Assembly (NCBI RefSeq): GCF_001278755.1
Contig: NZ_CP012601.1
Location: 1,550,001-1,614,000, forward strand
DNA from: Bacillus sp. FJAT-22090
GTDB taxonomy: Bacteria; Bacillota; Bacilli; Bacillales_A; Planococcaceae
Length of the DNA stretch: 64,000 nt
Direction: 5' to 3'
The position numbers and the translations under genes were made by a program. Below the pieces are notes generated by a model. It worked only from the letters and a program-made list of their open reading frames with translations. It was not told the origin of the DNA and did no database searches. This document shows positions 35,881 through 46,212 of the stretch, piece after piece (position 1 is the first letter of the stretch; each line of letters opens with the position of its first letter).

Positions 35881-36480
35881 TTGGCTATTCATTATCCAAA
35901 TGGTAGAGTGTATACTCCCAAAAAAGAACCGTTAAAAATTAAGAAAAAGGATTATTCTTTTAGTAATAGGGGTAAGACGTTAGAGGATGAGTTAAATGAT
36001 GCAAACGAATACTACCTTTTAAGCGGTCTAGCTGTCATCTATAAAAAACCAATCCCTATTCAGGTTGTTAAAGTAGAATATCCTAGTCGAAGTAGTGCAG
36101 TGATTAGAGAAGCGTATTATCGAACACCTTCTACAACAGACTTTAACGGTGTGTACCAAGGTAAATATATTGACTTTGAAGCAAAAGAAACGGAAAATAG
36201 AACAGCGTTTCCCTTGAAAAATGTACACGAACATCAAGTAAATCATATGAGAAAAGTAACTAAACAAAATGGCGTTTGTTTTTTACTAGTACGTTTCTCG
36301 GCATTTGATCGTTATTTTTATTTACCTTTTGAACAATTAGAGCTTTTTTGGGAAAGAATGCAAACAGGGGGAAGAAAATCTATTGCTTTTAGTGAATTCG
36401 AAGAGCATGCAATAGAGATTATTCCCAAATATGCACCAAGGATTGATTATTTAAAAATAGTTGATAACTTGAACGTATAA
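35881..36480 (+). CDS. recU: Holliday junction resolvase RecU
   Basis: Cuts Holliday junctions in recombination and chromosome segregation. 199 residues with the RecU start IHYPNGR, the metal-binding core TTDFNGVYQGKYIDFEAKE, and GGRKSI near the end. The TTG at 35881 is chosen because AGAGGTGA lies a normal distance before it and the protein then begins as in relatives; a GTG at 35872 lies inside the ribosome site. Cotranscribed with ponA, against the neighbours, as in B. subtilis. Confidence 0.93.
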   Translation: MAIHYPNGRVYTPKKEPLKIKKKDYSFSNRGKTLEDELNDANEYYLLSGLAVIYKKPIPIQVVKVEYPSRSSAVIREAYYRTPSTTDFNGVYQGKYIDFEAKETENRTAFPLKNVHEHQVNHMRKVTKQNGVCFLLVRFSAFDRYFYLPFEQLELFWERMQTGGRKSIAFSEFEEHAIEIIPKYAPRIDYLKIVDNLNV

Positions 36481-36501
36481 AGTGAAAGTGAGGAGACGTT
36501 T

Positions 36502-39126
36502 ATGAGTGAGCAAAAAAGAACTCGTGAACAAAGAAGAAAAGAATTACAACAAAAAAAACAACCGAAGAAACCTATAAAACTATGGATAAAACGTATTTTT
36601 ATTACTGTACTAGCTTTAGGTATAGTAGGACTTATAGCAGGAGGATCCCTATTCGCTTATTATGCAAGCACTGCTCCAGAATTAGACGAAAAATCTTTAA
36701 AAGATCCTATTAGTCCAAAACTTTTAGATGCAAACGGAGAAGTATTTGCTACAGTTGGTTCGGAAAGTAGAGAACATGTTCCCTACGATCAAATACCCCA
36801 ACAAATGGAAGATGCTATATTAGCGACGGAAGATGTTCGTTTTTATGATCATATGGGAGTCGATTTCCTACGTTTAGGGAAAGCAGTATTAGCAAACTTC
36901 ACAAGCGGTTTTGGTTCACAAGGTGCCAGTACTTTAACACAACAGGTGATTAAAAACTCGTTTTTAACAAATGAAAAAACATTAAAACGAAAAGCACAAG
37001 AGGCATATCTTGCTATTCAGCTAGAACGCAAGTATGAAAAAGAAGAAATATTTGAAATGTACTTCAATAAAATCTTAATGTCTGGAAGAATATATGGATT
37101 TGGAACAGCATCCCAATATTTCTATGGTAAGGAATTAAAGGACTTAACTTTAGATCAATACGCAGTACTTGCAGGGATGCCACAAAGTCCGAATAATTAT
37201 AATCCATTCAAAAATCCTGAGCTTGCTGAAAAAAGACGAAACATTGTACTTCATTTAATGAATTTACATGGCAAAATTACAGAAGAAGAAATGAAAACAG
37301 CACAAGCAGTACCTATAGAGGAAGGTTTATTACCTGAAGAGCAACGTGTAGCACGACAAGATTCTAAATATGATGCGTTCATTGATATTGTATTGGATGA
37401 ATTAGAAAAAAATGGTGATGGGGATGCAATCTCCGAAGGTATTACTATTCACACAACTTTACAACCTGAAGCACAGCAGACTGTAGAATCCACACTTAAC
37501 TCTGATATGTTCCCTTCAGAAAAAATCCAATCAGCTATTGCAGTTATTGATACAAAGACAGGTGCAATCGCTGCAGTTGGTGGTGGTAGAAATTATGGAG
37601 CAGAACGTGGATTTAACTTTGCACAAGATATGAATGTTCGCTCTCCCGGTTCTACTATCAAACCTTTAATCGACTATGGTCCAGCAGTAGAGTATTTAAA
37701 TTGGTCAACTGGTCAGACAATCGTTGATAAAGAAATCAAATACACTGGTACGGATCAAGTAGTTCGAAATTTTGATGGGAAATATAAAGGTAAAATGACA
37801 ATGCGCGAAGCACTTTATAATTCTCGAAATGTACCTGCTGTTAAAACACTACAAGAGGTTGGCACAAAAAATGCGAAAGAATTTATTAATCGTTTCGGAA
37901 TCGATTTAGGAGACGTAACCGAAAGTAGTGCGATTGGTGGTACATCTAAAGCTATGTCCCCTATTCAAATGGCTGGAGCATACGCAGCATTTGGAAATAG
38001 CGGTATGCATACTGAACCATATGCGATTAATAAAATTGTTTACCGAGATGGCAAAACAGAAAAAAATTATCGTCCTGAATCTAAACCTGTCATGAAGGAT
38101 TCTACAGCTTATATAGTGACAGATGTCCTAAGAGATGTAATGACGATAGGTACTGGTAAGCGTGCAGCAGTGAGCGGATTGGATATTGCTGGAAAATCCG
38201 GTACTTCCAATTATGACGCAAATCAAATGAAGGAATGGAATTTACCGGATAGCGCATTTCCTGATGTGTGGTTTGCTGGATACACTACAAATTACTCTAT
38301 TGCTGTTTGGTCTGGTTATCCTGAATTAAAAACTCCAATGACTACAAACGAGGAGCGTTATTTACCACAGCATATTTTTAAAGAAGTAATGGCTAATATT
38401 TCAGACGGAACAAATACAGAGCGCTTCAAAAAACCAAGTTCAGTAGTAGAAGCGACAATCGAGGTTGGATCTGATCCGTTACAATTAGCAAGCGATTATA
38501 CACCTGACAATTTAAAATCAACTGAACTGTTTGTTAAAGGAACTGAACCTACTACTGTATCGGAAGAATATGAGCAACTTGAGTTAAATGCTCCTTCTAA
38601 TTTAGCCGTGGATTATGATGAAATAACTTCAACTGCAACATTATCATGGGATTTCAAAAAACCAGAAGAAATGGAAACGGATGTACAGTTTGAAGTTTCC
38701 GTTGCAATCGATAATGGACCAAGTGAAGTTCTACAAACAACAAATCAACAGGGATTAATCGTTCAAAGTTTGATACCTGGTAGTACTTATGTATTTTCGG
38801 TTACTGCAGTTTCAGATGAAATTCGAAGTGAACCAGCTTCTATCTCTCTGACACTCGATGCCGTAGAAGAAGTAAATCCAGAAGATAACCCTTCAGACGA
38901 TATTGATGAAAATGAAGGTAATGAGAATGGTAACGGCGGCAATGGTAACAATAATGGAAATGGTAATGGCAACGGCAATGGAAACAATAATGGCAATGGT
39001 AATTCTAATGGTGAGGATGGAACTAATACCGGGGAAGACGGAACAGATACAACTCCTGAAGATGGTCAGGAAGAAACGAATCCTGATGGTACCACCTCTG
39101 GAGAGGATTCCAGTACAACTCCATAG
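36502..39126 (+). CDS. ponA: Class A penicillin-binding protein (PBP1-type)
   Basis: A bifunctional peptidoglycan transglycosylase/transpeptidase of 874 residues. Short basic cytoplasmic tail, one transmembrane helix (31-54), a GT51 domain with catalytic Glu110 in LATEDVRFYDH, and a transpeptidase domain with Ser384-Lys387 (GSTIKP), SRN at 441-443 and KSGT at 565-568. A fibronectin type III-like domain follows (about 690-795), then a low-complexity tail of about 80 residues rich in Gly/Asn then Glu/Asp/Thr, probably spanning the wall. GAGGAG precedes the ATG. Confidence 0.96.
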   Translation: MSEQKRTREQRRKELQQKKQPKKPIKLWIKRIFITVLALGIVGLIAGGSLFAYYASTAPELDEKSLKDPISPKLLDANGEVFATVGSESREHVPYDQIPQQMEDAILATEDVRFYDHMGVDFLRLGKAVLANFTSGFGSQGASTLTQQVIKNSFLTNEKTLKRKAQEAYLAIQLERKYEKEEIFEMYFNKILMSGRIYGFGTASQYFYGKELKDLTLDQYAVLAGMPQSPNNYNPFKNPELAEKRRNIVLHLMNLHGKITEEEMKTAQAVPIEEGLLPEEQRVARQDSKYDAFIDIVLDELEKNGDGDAISEGITIHTTLQPEAQQTVESTLNSDMFPSEKIQSAIAVIDTKTGAIAAVGGGRNYGAERGFNFAQDMNVRSPGSTIKPLIDYGPAVEYLNWSTGQTIVDKEIKYTGTDQVVRNFDGKYKGKMTMREALYNSRNVPAVKTLQEVGTKNAKEFINRFGIDLGDVTESSAIGGTSKAMSPIQMAGAYAAFGNSGMHTEPYAINKIVYRDGKTEKNYRPESKPVMKDSTAYIVTDVLRDVMTIGTGKRAAVSGLDIAGKSGTSNYDANQMKEWNLPDSAFPDVWFAGYTTNYSIAVWSGYPELKTPMTTNEERYLPQHIFKEVMANISDGTNTERFKKPSSVVEATIEVGSDPLQLASDYTPDNLKSTELFVKGTEPTTVSEEYEQLELNAPSNLAVDYDEITSTATLSWDFKKPEEMETDVQFEVSVAIDNGPSEVLQTTNQQGLIVQSLIPGSTYVFSVTAVSDEIRSEPASISLTLDAVEEVNPEDNPSDDIDENEGNENGNGGNGNNNGNGNGNGNGNNNGNGNSNGEDGTNTGEDGTDTTPEDGQEETNPDGTTSGEDSSTTP

Positions 39127-39135
39127 AAACAAAAA

Positions 39136-39168
39136 AACGAGTTATCCTAGAGGGATAACTCGTTTTTT
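39136..39168. terminator. Terminator of recU-ponA, likely bidirectional
   Basis: Perfect 12-bp stem AACGAGTTATCC (39136-39147) with 39153-39164, with A-run before and T-run after, so it can serve ponA and the converging ypoC unit. Confidence 0.9.
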
Positions 39169-39208
39169 ATTTGTAAATATTTAAAACTTCTCAATATGTC
39201 ATCTTCTA

Positions 39209-39511
39209 CTATTTATCATTCATGATTCTTTTCACTGCAATTTTCTTTTTCGCTTCTTTAAACAACTCTTCAAGTTGACGATAAGCAGTATAATTTGAAC
39301 TATTCTTTTGAATAAAATCAAAGCGTTCGGTAAAATTGATTAAATTTACTCCATCAGCAACCTTAATAATATCTTTCAATAGCTGTATCCCATGCTCCAT
39401 GATGATTTTTCTTGAATCATCATTTTCTTTAAAAAGCGGGACCAAACTATCTTTTAACAGGTCCCATTCTTCAAATTTACTCCGAAAATCGAAAGAATTA
39501 TCTTTAGACAA
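39209..39511 (-). CDS. ypoC: YpoC-like protein
   Basis: A 100-residue, mostly helical protein that follows nth with an 8-base overlap, as B. subtilis ypoC does. The segment NFTERFDFIQKN and the C-terminal YRQLEELFKEAKKK are the recognisable parts. It is shorter than I recall for B. subtilis YpoC. Function unknown. Confidence 0.7.
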   Translation of the reverse strand: MSKDNSFDFRSKFEEWDLLKDSLVPLFKENDDSRKIIMEHGIQLLKDIIKVADGVNLINFTERFDFIQKNSSNYTAYRQLEELFKEAKKKIAVKRIMNDK

Positions 39512-40154
39512 TTTTACTCATCCTCTTTTTCCCTTCTCGACAAACTGCCAATAAAGGGCATTCTGGGCAATTTGGATTTTGTGCTTTACAATGATAGCGC
39601 CCAAAGAATATTAGTTGATGATGTGCTTTTGACCATAGCTCCATCGGAGTTTTCTTCATCAATGTCTCTTCTACTTGCAAGACAGTATCTTTCCATCTAC
39701 ATAAACCTAAGCGTTTTGTTACACGTTCTACATGTGTATCCACCGCAATTGCTGGAATGTCAAAGGCTACTGAAACAACAACATTTGCGGTTTTGCGGCC
39801 TACACCCGGAAAAGTAGTCAATAGGTCTCTATTAGCAGGGACTTCGCCACCGTATAATTCTATCAATTGTTTACTTAATGCTTGTATATTTTTCGCCTTA
39901 TTACGATATAGACCAATTGATCGAATATCTGATTGAAGCTCTTCAATAGAAACCATTAAATAATCTTCCGGCTTTTTATATTTTTGAAATAAAGTTTTTG
40001 TCACTTTATTTACTAAAACATCTGTACATTGTGCGGACAATAATGTAGCAACAAGGAGTTCAAATGGATTTTCATGAACGAGCTCACAATGAGCATCAGG
40101 GAACATTCGCTCCATCTCGTCTAGGCAATAATGCCATTGTGCTTTCGTAAGCAA
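39504..40154 (-). CDS. nth: Endonuclease III
   Basis: Base-excision repair DNA glycosylase/AP lyase for oxidised pyrimidines. 216 residues. The helix-hairpin-helix PGVGRKTANVV, catalytic Lys121 and Asp139 (VDTHVERV) and the four iron-sulfur cysteines Cys189, Cys196, Cys199 and Cys205 are present. The TTG at 40154 is chosen because AGGAGG lies 7 bases before it; an upstream TTG at 40187 is in no such context. It follows dnaD after 11 bases. Confidence 0.95.
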   Translation of the reverse strand: MLTKAQWHYCLDEMERMFPDAHCELVHENPFELLVATLLSAQCTDVLVNKVTKTLFQKYKKPEDYLMVSIEELQSDIRSIGLYRNKAKNIQALSKQLIELYGGEVPANRDLLTTFPGVGRKTANVVVSVAFDIPAIAVDTHVERVTKRLGLCRWKDTVLQVEETLMKKTPMELWSKAHHQLIFFGRYHCKAQNPNCPECPLLAVCREGKKRMSKIV

Positions 40155-40165
40155 TTTTCCCCCTC

Positions 40166-40876
40166 CTACTCTCTTTCTTCTAACCAATTATAAAAAGATA
40201 CTTTTGTAGAATTAGAAATTTGTTCAACTTGTTTTGGAACAGATATTTGTTGTCTGAAATTAGACGACTCTTTTTCTGCAGCTTCTACTGTCTTAATATT
40301 TTTCTTTTTCCATTCAAATAAAATACGATCTATATATCGTAAGCTAAGCTTTTGGGCAAGTACTGCCTCTTTAAGTGCTAACCGAATAAGTGAAGGAGAA
40401 TGTTGATCCTGGTCAAACCACATGCCTATTGTTTCGTATTCCATGGGTGATAACAGTCTACCAAATTCTTGCTCGAATAACTTATAAATATTGCCTTCCT
40501 CCACTTTCACTTGTTGATCTTCTTCCTTGTTCTGTTCGTGCTCTGCATAATCCAAAAGTAAGTTCCAGAGACACTGAAAATCATAATATTCATTACGAAC
40601 ACCTTGTTCATCAATTTGCTGTTCAATTTGAACAAAACCTTTTTGCAAAAGTCGTTGTAAAATACTTACTACTTTATTTTCATCAAAATACGTCTTGTCC
40701 ACTAGATTTTGGGGAGTTGGAAAGTGGTTTCCAGCCTCACCATAAGCAATTAAATGAAGAAGAATGATAGCTTCTTCATCTTTCACATCAATCATCTTGT
40801 AGTAGCTAAAAAAAAGCTGGGAAATGGTTACATTTCCCTGCTCTGTCCAAATACGGAGTCGATCTCGCTTTTGCAT
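40166..40876 (-). CDS. dnaD: Replication initiation protein DnaD
   Basis: Helps load the replicative helicase at oriC and restart sites. 236 residues with a winged-helix oligomerisation domain (about 8-110) and a C-terminal DNA-binding DDBH2 domain (LFEQEFGRLLSPMEYE ... LIRLALKEAVL). The ATG at 40876 has AAAGGGAG before it, which decides the start against an upstream TTG. The gene order asnS-dnaD-nth-ypoC is as in B. subtilis. Confidence 0.94.
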   Translation of the reverse strand: MQKRDRLRIWTEQGNVTISQLFFSYYKMIDVKDEEAIILLHLIAYGEAGNHFPTPQNLVDKTYFDENKVVSILQRLLQKGFVQIEQQIDEQGVRNEYYDFQCLWNLLLDYAEHEQNKEEDQQVKVEEGNIYKLFEQEFGRLLSPMEYETIGMWFDQDQHSPSLIRLALKEAVLAQKLSLRYIDRILFEWKKKNIKTVEAAEKESSNFRQQISVPKQVEQISNSTKVSFYNWLEERE

Positions 40877-40952
40877 ACTCGTCTCCCTTTCTTTTTGATC
40901 CAACCCTAACGCCTTGTCCCTTTAAGTAAGAAAATATAGCGGTTGTTTTATC

Positions 40953-42248
40953 TTATGGATATAATCTGTTTAATAAACGTGGGAATGGAATAGACTCACG
41001 TACATGTTCTGCTCCACTTAACCATGCTACTGTTCTTTCTAATCCAAGTCCAAAACCAGAATGTGGCACGGAACCTTGTTTACGAAGTTCTAAATACCAT
41101 GCATATGCTGCTTCATCTAAATCATGCTCTTCTATTCGTTGTTTTAAAAGATCATAGTCGTGAATACGCTCAGAACCACCAATAATTTCTCCATAACCTT
41201 CAGGAGCAATTAAGTCTGCACACAATACAACATCATCTCTGTCTGGATGCGGTTGCATATAGAAAGGTTTGATCCCTACCGGATAATGTGTGATGAAAAC
41301 TGGTTTATCGTAGCTTTCTGCAATGGCAGTTTCATGAGGAGAACCAAAATCATCACCCCATTGGATATCATCAAATCCTTTTTCATGTAAAAATTTAATA
41401 GCATCATCATAAGAAATACGTGGAAACGGTGCTTTAATATTTTCAAGTTTAGATATATCACGACCTAAACGCTCTAATTCTAATGTACAATTTTTTAATA
41501 CTGCTTGTGCTATATATTCAACATATTGTTCTTGCACTTCTAAGTTTTCGTCGAATTCTACAAAAGCCATCTCAGGCTCAATCATCCAAAATTCAATTAA
41601 ATGACGTCGTGTTTTAGATTTTTCTGCACGAAATGTAGGTCCAAAAGAAAATACTTTACCAAGGGCCATTGCAGCAGCTTCCATATACAATTGACCAGAT
41701 TGAGATAAATAAGCATCCTCATCAAAATATTTTGTATGGAATAATTCGGACGTCCCTTCTGGAGCTGATCCAGTTAAAATAGGTGGGTCCATTTTTACAA
41801 ATCCATTATTATTAAAAAACTCATATGTAGCACGAATAATTTCATTACGAATTTTCATAATAGCATGTTGTTTTCTAGAACGTAACCATAAATGACGATT
41901 GTCCATTAAAAATTCCGTACCATGTTCTTTAGGTGTAATTGGGAAATCCACAGCAGCATGAATCACATCAATTTGTTTTACCTGTAATTCATAACCAAAA
42001 GAAGAACGATCGTCTTTAGTCACTTCACCTATTACATACATAGAAGTTTCTTGTGTTAATCCTTTAGCAACTTGAAAAATTTCTTCTCCAACTTCCTCTT
42101 TCACTACAACTCCTTGAACAAAACCAGAACCATCACGTAGTTGTAAAAAAGCAATTTTACCACTTGACCGTTTATTTGAAAGCCATGCACCTAATTTTAT
42201 TGTTTCGCCGACATGGTTCTCCATATCTTTAATCATAATTTTTTTCAT
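40953..42248 (-). CDS. asnS: Asparaginyl-tRNA synthetase
   Basis: Class IIb aminoacyl-tRNA synthetase of 431 residues: an OB-fold anticodon-binding domain first (about 1-120; [17 protein letters not shown]), then the catalytic domain with motif 2 [20 protein letters not shown] and motif 3 [13 protein letters not shown]. The ATG at 42248 follows GGAGGGTAAC. In B. subtilis aspB lies just upstream; here ypmB precedes directly and aspB is absent. No T-box is visible. Confidence 0.96.
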   Translation of the reverse strand: MKKIMIKDMENHVGETIKLGAWLSNKRSSGKIAFLQLRDGSGFVQGVVVKEEVGEEIFQVAKGLTQETSMYVIGEVTKDDRSSFGYELQVKQIDVIHAAVDFPITPKEHGTEFLMDNRHLWLRSRKQHAIMKIRNEIIRATYEFFNNNGFVKMDPPILTGSAPEGTSELFHTKYFDEDAYLSQSGQLYMEAAAMALGKVFSFGPTFRAEKSKTRRHLIEFWMIEPEMAFVEFDENLEVQEQYVEYIAQAVLKNCTLELERLGRDISKLENIKAPFPRISYDDAIKFLHEKGFDDIQWGDDFGSPHETAIAESYDKPVFITHYPVGIKPFYMQPHPDRDDVVLCADLIAPEGYGEIIGGSERIHDYDLLKQRIEEHDLDEAAYAWYLELRKQGSVPHSGFGLGLERTVAWLSGAEHVRESIPFPRLLNRLYP

Positions 42249-42276
42249 GTTACCCTCCAAAAATTCAAAAGTTAAA

Positions 42277-42765
42277 TTATAAGTTTGAAATACGTTTCCA
42301 CCAATCTCCGTCATTAAATAACAAATACACATAACCAAGGTTATTGTCGTTATCTACAAACGTGATTTCCCAAACTGGACCTACTTCTTCTACTCCAAGT
42401 TTAGCATGTAATATTTTACTGTCTTTTTCCTCTTTCATTGCTAGTTCAATCGCTTGTTCTTTCGTTATTCCATCCTTTAAATTAACTTCCATTATAGCTT
42501 CATCTGTCTTTTTTTCAGGAATGAAAAACGCTTTTTCTTCCCCGTTATCAGTTGTACCTATAACTGTATGGAATGAATCAGAACTATTATATACATAAGA
42601 ATCATTAATATCTGATAACAACTCATGTTTCATTACATAGGATTCAGCATCTTCGCTAGCAGCTTTGAAAGGATTTTTTGCTTGAAAGTAAATTAGTAAG
42701 CTTAGAACAACCGTTAGACTGATTAAAAAAATAACAATAAACAGGATCCATCTTTTTAATGCCAT
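42277..42765 (-). CDS. ypmB: YpmB, PepSY-type membrane-anchored protein
   Basis: 162 residues with an N-terminal transmembrane anchor (about 6-28) and two PepSY-like repeats outside ([14 protein letters not shown] is characteristic). Related PepSY proteins can inhibit or guide peptidases; the function of YpmB is unknown. It starts 3 bases after ypmA. Confidence 0.82.
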   Translation of the reverse strand: MALKRWILFIVIFLISLTVVLSLLIYFQAKNPFKAASEDAESYVMKHELLSDINDSYVYNSSDSFHTVIGTTDNGEEKAFFIPEKKTDEAIMEVNLKDGITKEQAIELAMKEEKDSKILHAKLGVEEVGPVWEITFVDNDNNLGYVYLLFNDGDWWKRISNL

Positions 42766-42768
42766 TAG

Positions 42769-42939
42769 TTAAGTCCTGTAAATTGTAAATACTGCTTTTT
42801 CTTGATCTTGCTTATCAAGTGCCAATCCAAACATTAAATCCTGTTCTTTTAATGTACGATTTAAAGCATCAACCACTTTATATAAGTCACCCTGATAATT
42901 TACCGTAACGGTTGATAGCACTTCAATTTTTTTTTCCAT
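42769..42939 (-). CDS. ypmA: Short conserved protein YpmA (DUF4264-like)
   Basis: A 56-residue protein starting MEKKIEVLSTVTV and ending VFTIYRT, with DLYKVVDALNRTLK and LMFGLALD in between. It matches the short YpmA proteins of Bacillus in length, pattern and position between dinG and ypmB. Function unknown. GGGTAG before the ATG is a weak ribosome site; the dinG stop lies 22 bases upstream. Confidence 0.85.
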   Translation of the reverse strand: MEKKIEVLSTVTVNYQGDLYKVVDALNRTLKEQDLMFGLALDKQDQEKAVFTIYRT

Positions 42940-42961
42940 ATTTCTACCCGCTTTCTAAAAC

Positions 42962-45718
42962 TCATACTCCCTTAGTATACCAATTTTCCAGCTCTAAGAC
43001 CATATTTTCTAGCGATACTTTCTTTACTGGAATATTAGGGATTGCTTGAATAAAATCGATTCCATAGGACTTTGTTTCAATTCTTCTATCTAACACGATA
43101 AAAACACCCTTATCGGATGATGAACGGATTAATCGACCAAAACCTTGTCTAAAGCGAAGAACTGCTTCTGGTAAAGAATAAGCAGTAAATGGGTTCTGAC
43201 CGTTAATTGTTAATAATTCTGCTCTCTTTTTAAATAAAGGGTCCTCTGGAGAGGAAAAAGGAAGTCTCACCATAATAATTACAGATAATGCGTCTCCCGG
43301 AACGTCTACACCTTCCCAAAAACTATTTGTGCCAAATAATACTGATTTAGAAAAACGCTGAAATGATTTTAATAAGCGCATTCTACTTCCAGATGACATA
43401 CCTTGTGCAAACAACATATAATCATCTAACAATTCTGTGTCTTGTATTAAGTCAACAGTTTTTCGAAGCATATCTTGAGAAGTGAACAAGACAAAGCATC
43501 TTCCTTCAGTAACCAGCACTGTTTGAACAATTGCTTCTGCGATAGATTCAATATAGTCACTTTGAGATACTTGCTGGATATCTGGCATATCGTCAACAAT
43601 TAATAATTCTGCTCCTTTATAATAGTCAGCAGAAGCTTTAAATGTAGAAATGCTAATATTATTATCTAATCCTAACTGAGAAGTGATAAAGTGGCGATTT
43701 GTAGGAACCGAAAGTGTTCCCGAAGTCCATACAACCGCCCCTTCCTCTCTTAGCGGATCGAGGGCACTTTTAATATCTTGCTGATAGTTTAATGGTCTTT
43801 TAATAATAGTCAAGCTACCCGGTATGCTTCTTGTATCCATTTCCAACCACTTTGCTTCAAGTGTGGCATCCTGTAAAAATATTTCATCCCATTCGCTTAC
43901 TTTTATTTCAAGCTCTCGAATCCAATATTCCCATTCGTTCAATATGATAGATGAATATAATTCTAATTGGTCCGAATATGAATGGATAATCGAGTTTGCA
44001 GAAAAAATAAAAGTTTGAATGGAGTTTGCTACTCTTCTCAAACTGGATTCATCTATGTTGAATTCTCCAAGAAGAATAGATTTTTTTGTATTTTTATATC
44101 GAGTTTTTGTTTGGCTTGCAGAATGGACGATAGCAGAAATAGTATCATCAAAAGTATTTACTACTTCAACAAATTGCTTTTCCAAACGTACACGTAAAGC
44201 TAATGGTATATGCAAATCGGACAATTTATAAAGTAAATGTTCCGTATCCAATGTTCCAAATTGACCAAGCACATACTTCCAATTTGTATAAGAAAAAACA
44301 CGTTCTTTTCTAGACATACTGGCATGTATAAATTGATGTGCCTCATCAATAATAGTTGCACATCCATTTGCCAATAACCTATTTTCTCTTTCCTGATCTG
44401 CTAATATCATGGCATGATTGGTAACTAAAATATCACATTTTTCACTTTTTCGAATAGCTTTCTGATAAAAGTCTACCTCTTTCAACTCTTCCGTATTAAA
44501 ACGATCAGTTCTTCTTATTTTATCAATAAAAAGTTGACCACCACCTGAAACATTTAACTCGGTCAAATCCCCTTCTTCTGTTAGTGTTAACCAAACTAAT
44601 ACTTGCATAATAGTAAAAGTTTCATCATAAGATTCGTCTTCTAATTGAAGATGCTGCCAAAATCGATATAAATCGATATAATGATGCATCCCTTTCAATT
44701 TTCCTACTTGAATTTGAACACCTAAGAGCTCATTTAATTTAGGTATTTCTTCTAAAATTAACTGATCAATTAGATGAGTTGTATACGTACTAACGATTAC
44801 TGGTTTCCGTTGCTCCATTGCATAAATGGTAGCAGGAAGTAAGTAACCCAAGGTTTTACCAATCCCAGTCTCCGCCTCACAAACAATTTCTTTTTTATCC
44901 TTTAGTGCAGCGTGAATCTTATCCATTAATTCAAATTGACCTGGACGCTCTTCAAATCGTTCCATACTTTCATGGAACAAGCTCAATTTAGAAGATCTCT
45001 CTAAAGGATAACATTGCTGAATAGGCTGAAAATCAATCTCACCCTCTACATATTTTAAAGGTATAGAATGATAAGTTGGGTAATCTTTTGAGTCCAACTC
45101 TTTTCTTTTAGAAGTTAACACCTCAAAAAAAATTAAGGATAAGTTAGATTTCAAATGAAAAGATCTTTTATGTAATAATTCTATTGTTCGTAGTGGTAAT
45201 TGAGAAAGTTGCTCTATGCACTTTAATAGCAAATGTGCAGTAGCCAACGCATCATCGTCTGCTCGATGCGCTGAATGCAACTCAATATGTAACTCAGAGG
45301 AAATATCCTGTAGCTTATAACTATACAAGTTAGGAAACATTAGTTTTGTAAATTCAACTGTATCCATATTTTTGCAAATTAACTTCGGAAGCCCAACTCT
45401 TTTAAGTTCACTTTGTAAAAATGGAAGATCAAAATGAACATTATGTGCTACAAATATATGGTCTTGAAGCATATCTAAAATTTGTGAACCAACTTCTTCA
45501 AAAAGAGGAGCATTCACTACATCTTCATCTTTAATTTTCGTTAAATCTTGAATAAAGAAAGGAATTTGTTTTTCCGGATTAATAAATGTTGTATACGTAT
45601 TTGTGATTTTATAGTCATTTATAAAGACAATTGCTATCTGAATTATGCGGTCACCATTAGAAGATGAATGGCCTGTTGTTTCAATATCTACAACTGCATA
45701 TTTATGATTTTCCACCAT
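42962..45718 (-). CDS. dinG: DinG-family helicase/exonuclease
   Basis: 918 residues. The N-terminal DEDDh exonuclease (about 5-170) has VVDIETTG with Asp11 and Glu13, HNVHFDLPF and HRADDDALAT. The XPD-like helicase domain follows with ETGIGKT (around 290), a DEAH box (around 455) and FRQGFGRLIRS. The four-cysteine iron-sulfur cluster of E. coli DinG is not seen, as in other Firmicute DinG proteins, some of which act as 3'-5' exonucleases and not helicases. First gene of dinG-ypmA-ypmB-asnS. Confidence 0.92.
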   Translation of the reverse strand: MVENHKYAVVDIETTGHSSSNGDRIIQIAIVFINDYKITNTYTTFINPEKQIPFFIQDLTKIKDEDVVNAPLFEEVGSQILDMLQDHIFVAHNVHFDLPFLQSELKRVGLPKLICKNMDTVEFTKLMFPNLYSYKLQDISSELHIELHSAHRADDDALATAHLLLKCIEQLSQLPLRTIELLHKRSFHLKSNLSLIFFEVLTSKRKELDSKDYPTYHSIPLKYVEGEIDFQPIQQCYPLERSSKLSLFHESMERFEERPGQFELMDKIHAALKDKKEIVCEAETGIGKTLGYLLPATIYAMEQRKPVIVSTYTTHLIDQLILEEIPKLNELLGVQIQVGKLKGMHHYIDLYRFWQHLQLEDESYDETFTIMQVLVWLTLTEEGDLTELNVSGGGQLFIDKIRRTDRFNTEELKEVDFYQKAIRKSEKCDILVTNHAMILADQERENRLLANGCATIIDEAHQFIHASMSRKERVFSYTNWKYVLGQFGTLDTEHLLYKLSDLHIPLALRVRLEKQFVEVVNTFDDTISAIVHSASQTKTRYKNTKKSILLGEFNIDESSLRRVANSIQTFIFSANSIIHSYSDQLELYSSIILNEWEYWIRELEIKVSEWDEIFLQDATLEAKWLEMDTRSIPGSLTIIKRPLNYQQDIKSALDPLREEGAVVWTSGTLSVPTNRHFITSQLGLDNNISISTFKASADYYKGAELLIVDDMPDIQQVSQSDYIESIAEAIVQTVLVTEGRCFVLFTSQDMLRKTVDLIQDTELLDDYMLFAQGMSSGSRMRLLKSFQRFSKSVLFGTNSFWEGVDVPGDALSVIIMVRLPFSSPEDPLFKKRAELLTINGQNPFTAYSLPEAVLRFRQGFGRLIRSSSDKGVFIVLDRRIETKSYGIDFIQAIPNIPVKKVSLENMVLELENWYTKGV

Positions 45719-45912
45719 TCCTCAACTCACAATTCTAATTTTTAAAAGTAAGAACATTAAAGACTTTCTCTAAAAAATTGTAACACATTCACTAATAAGA
45801 AACGAAAATTTTGATGTAAACAATTGAAAATAAATCTTCATTAAAACAAGCATGAATTTTATTACATAAAATATTTAGAAATGATTTATCAAATTTAAAA
45901 CCACTTTTAACA

Positions 45913-46157
45913 CGGACGTGCGCTTGCGGCTGGTAAGCCGCTCATCCTATTCACCACTTTTGATGAAAATCATTGATAACTAGTAAAGTATTTAGGTCTT
46001 ACAATACGATGTAGCCCAATTTAATTGAAACCTTTTATTTGTACTAGATGACACCTGCATTCGCACCTTCCCAGCCGCATGACGCGCCGTATGAGACAGA
46101 TTGATGCGCCTAGCGCATACAGCGGCTCATGCGGACGTGCGGCCAGCGCGAATGCAA
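45913..46157. repeat. GC-rich intergenic repeat, copy A
   Basis: Part of the roughly 950-base gene-free stretch between dinG and the panD terminator. The bases 45719-45912 are AT-rich and hold no feature beyond the likely dinG promoter area. Copy A and copy B share long identical blocks: GTAAAGTATTTAGGTCTTAC, AATACGATGTAGC, GCGCATACAGCGGCTCATGC and GTGCGGCCAGCGCGAATGC. CCGCATGA (46074-46081) and TCATGCGG (46128-46135) form an inverted repeat around a GCGCCTAGCGC core, so a long structured RNA or cruciform is possible. Confidence 0.85.
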
Positions 46158-46212
46158 ATAGATAAGAAGTTATCCATATAACATAAAAACTAATTAATTT
46201 ACTCTTTTAGGA

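Noticed and set aside
38787-39184. Frames in other registers at the end of ponA (Pro/Leu, Ile/Thr or Met-rich)
   Set aside because: Shadows of the Asn/Gly repeat coding region.
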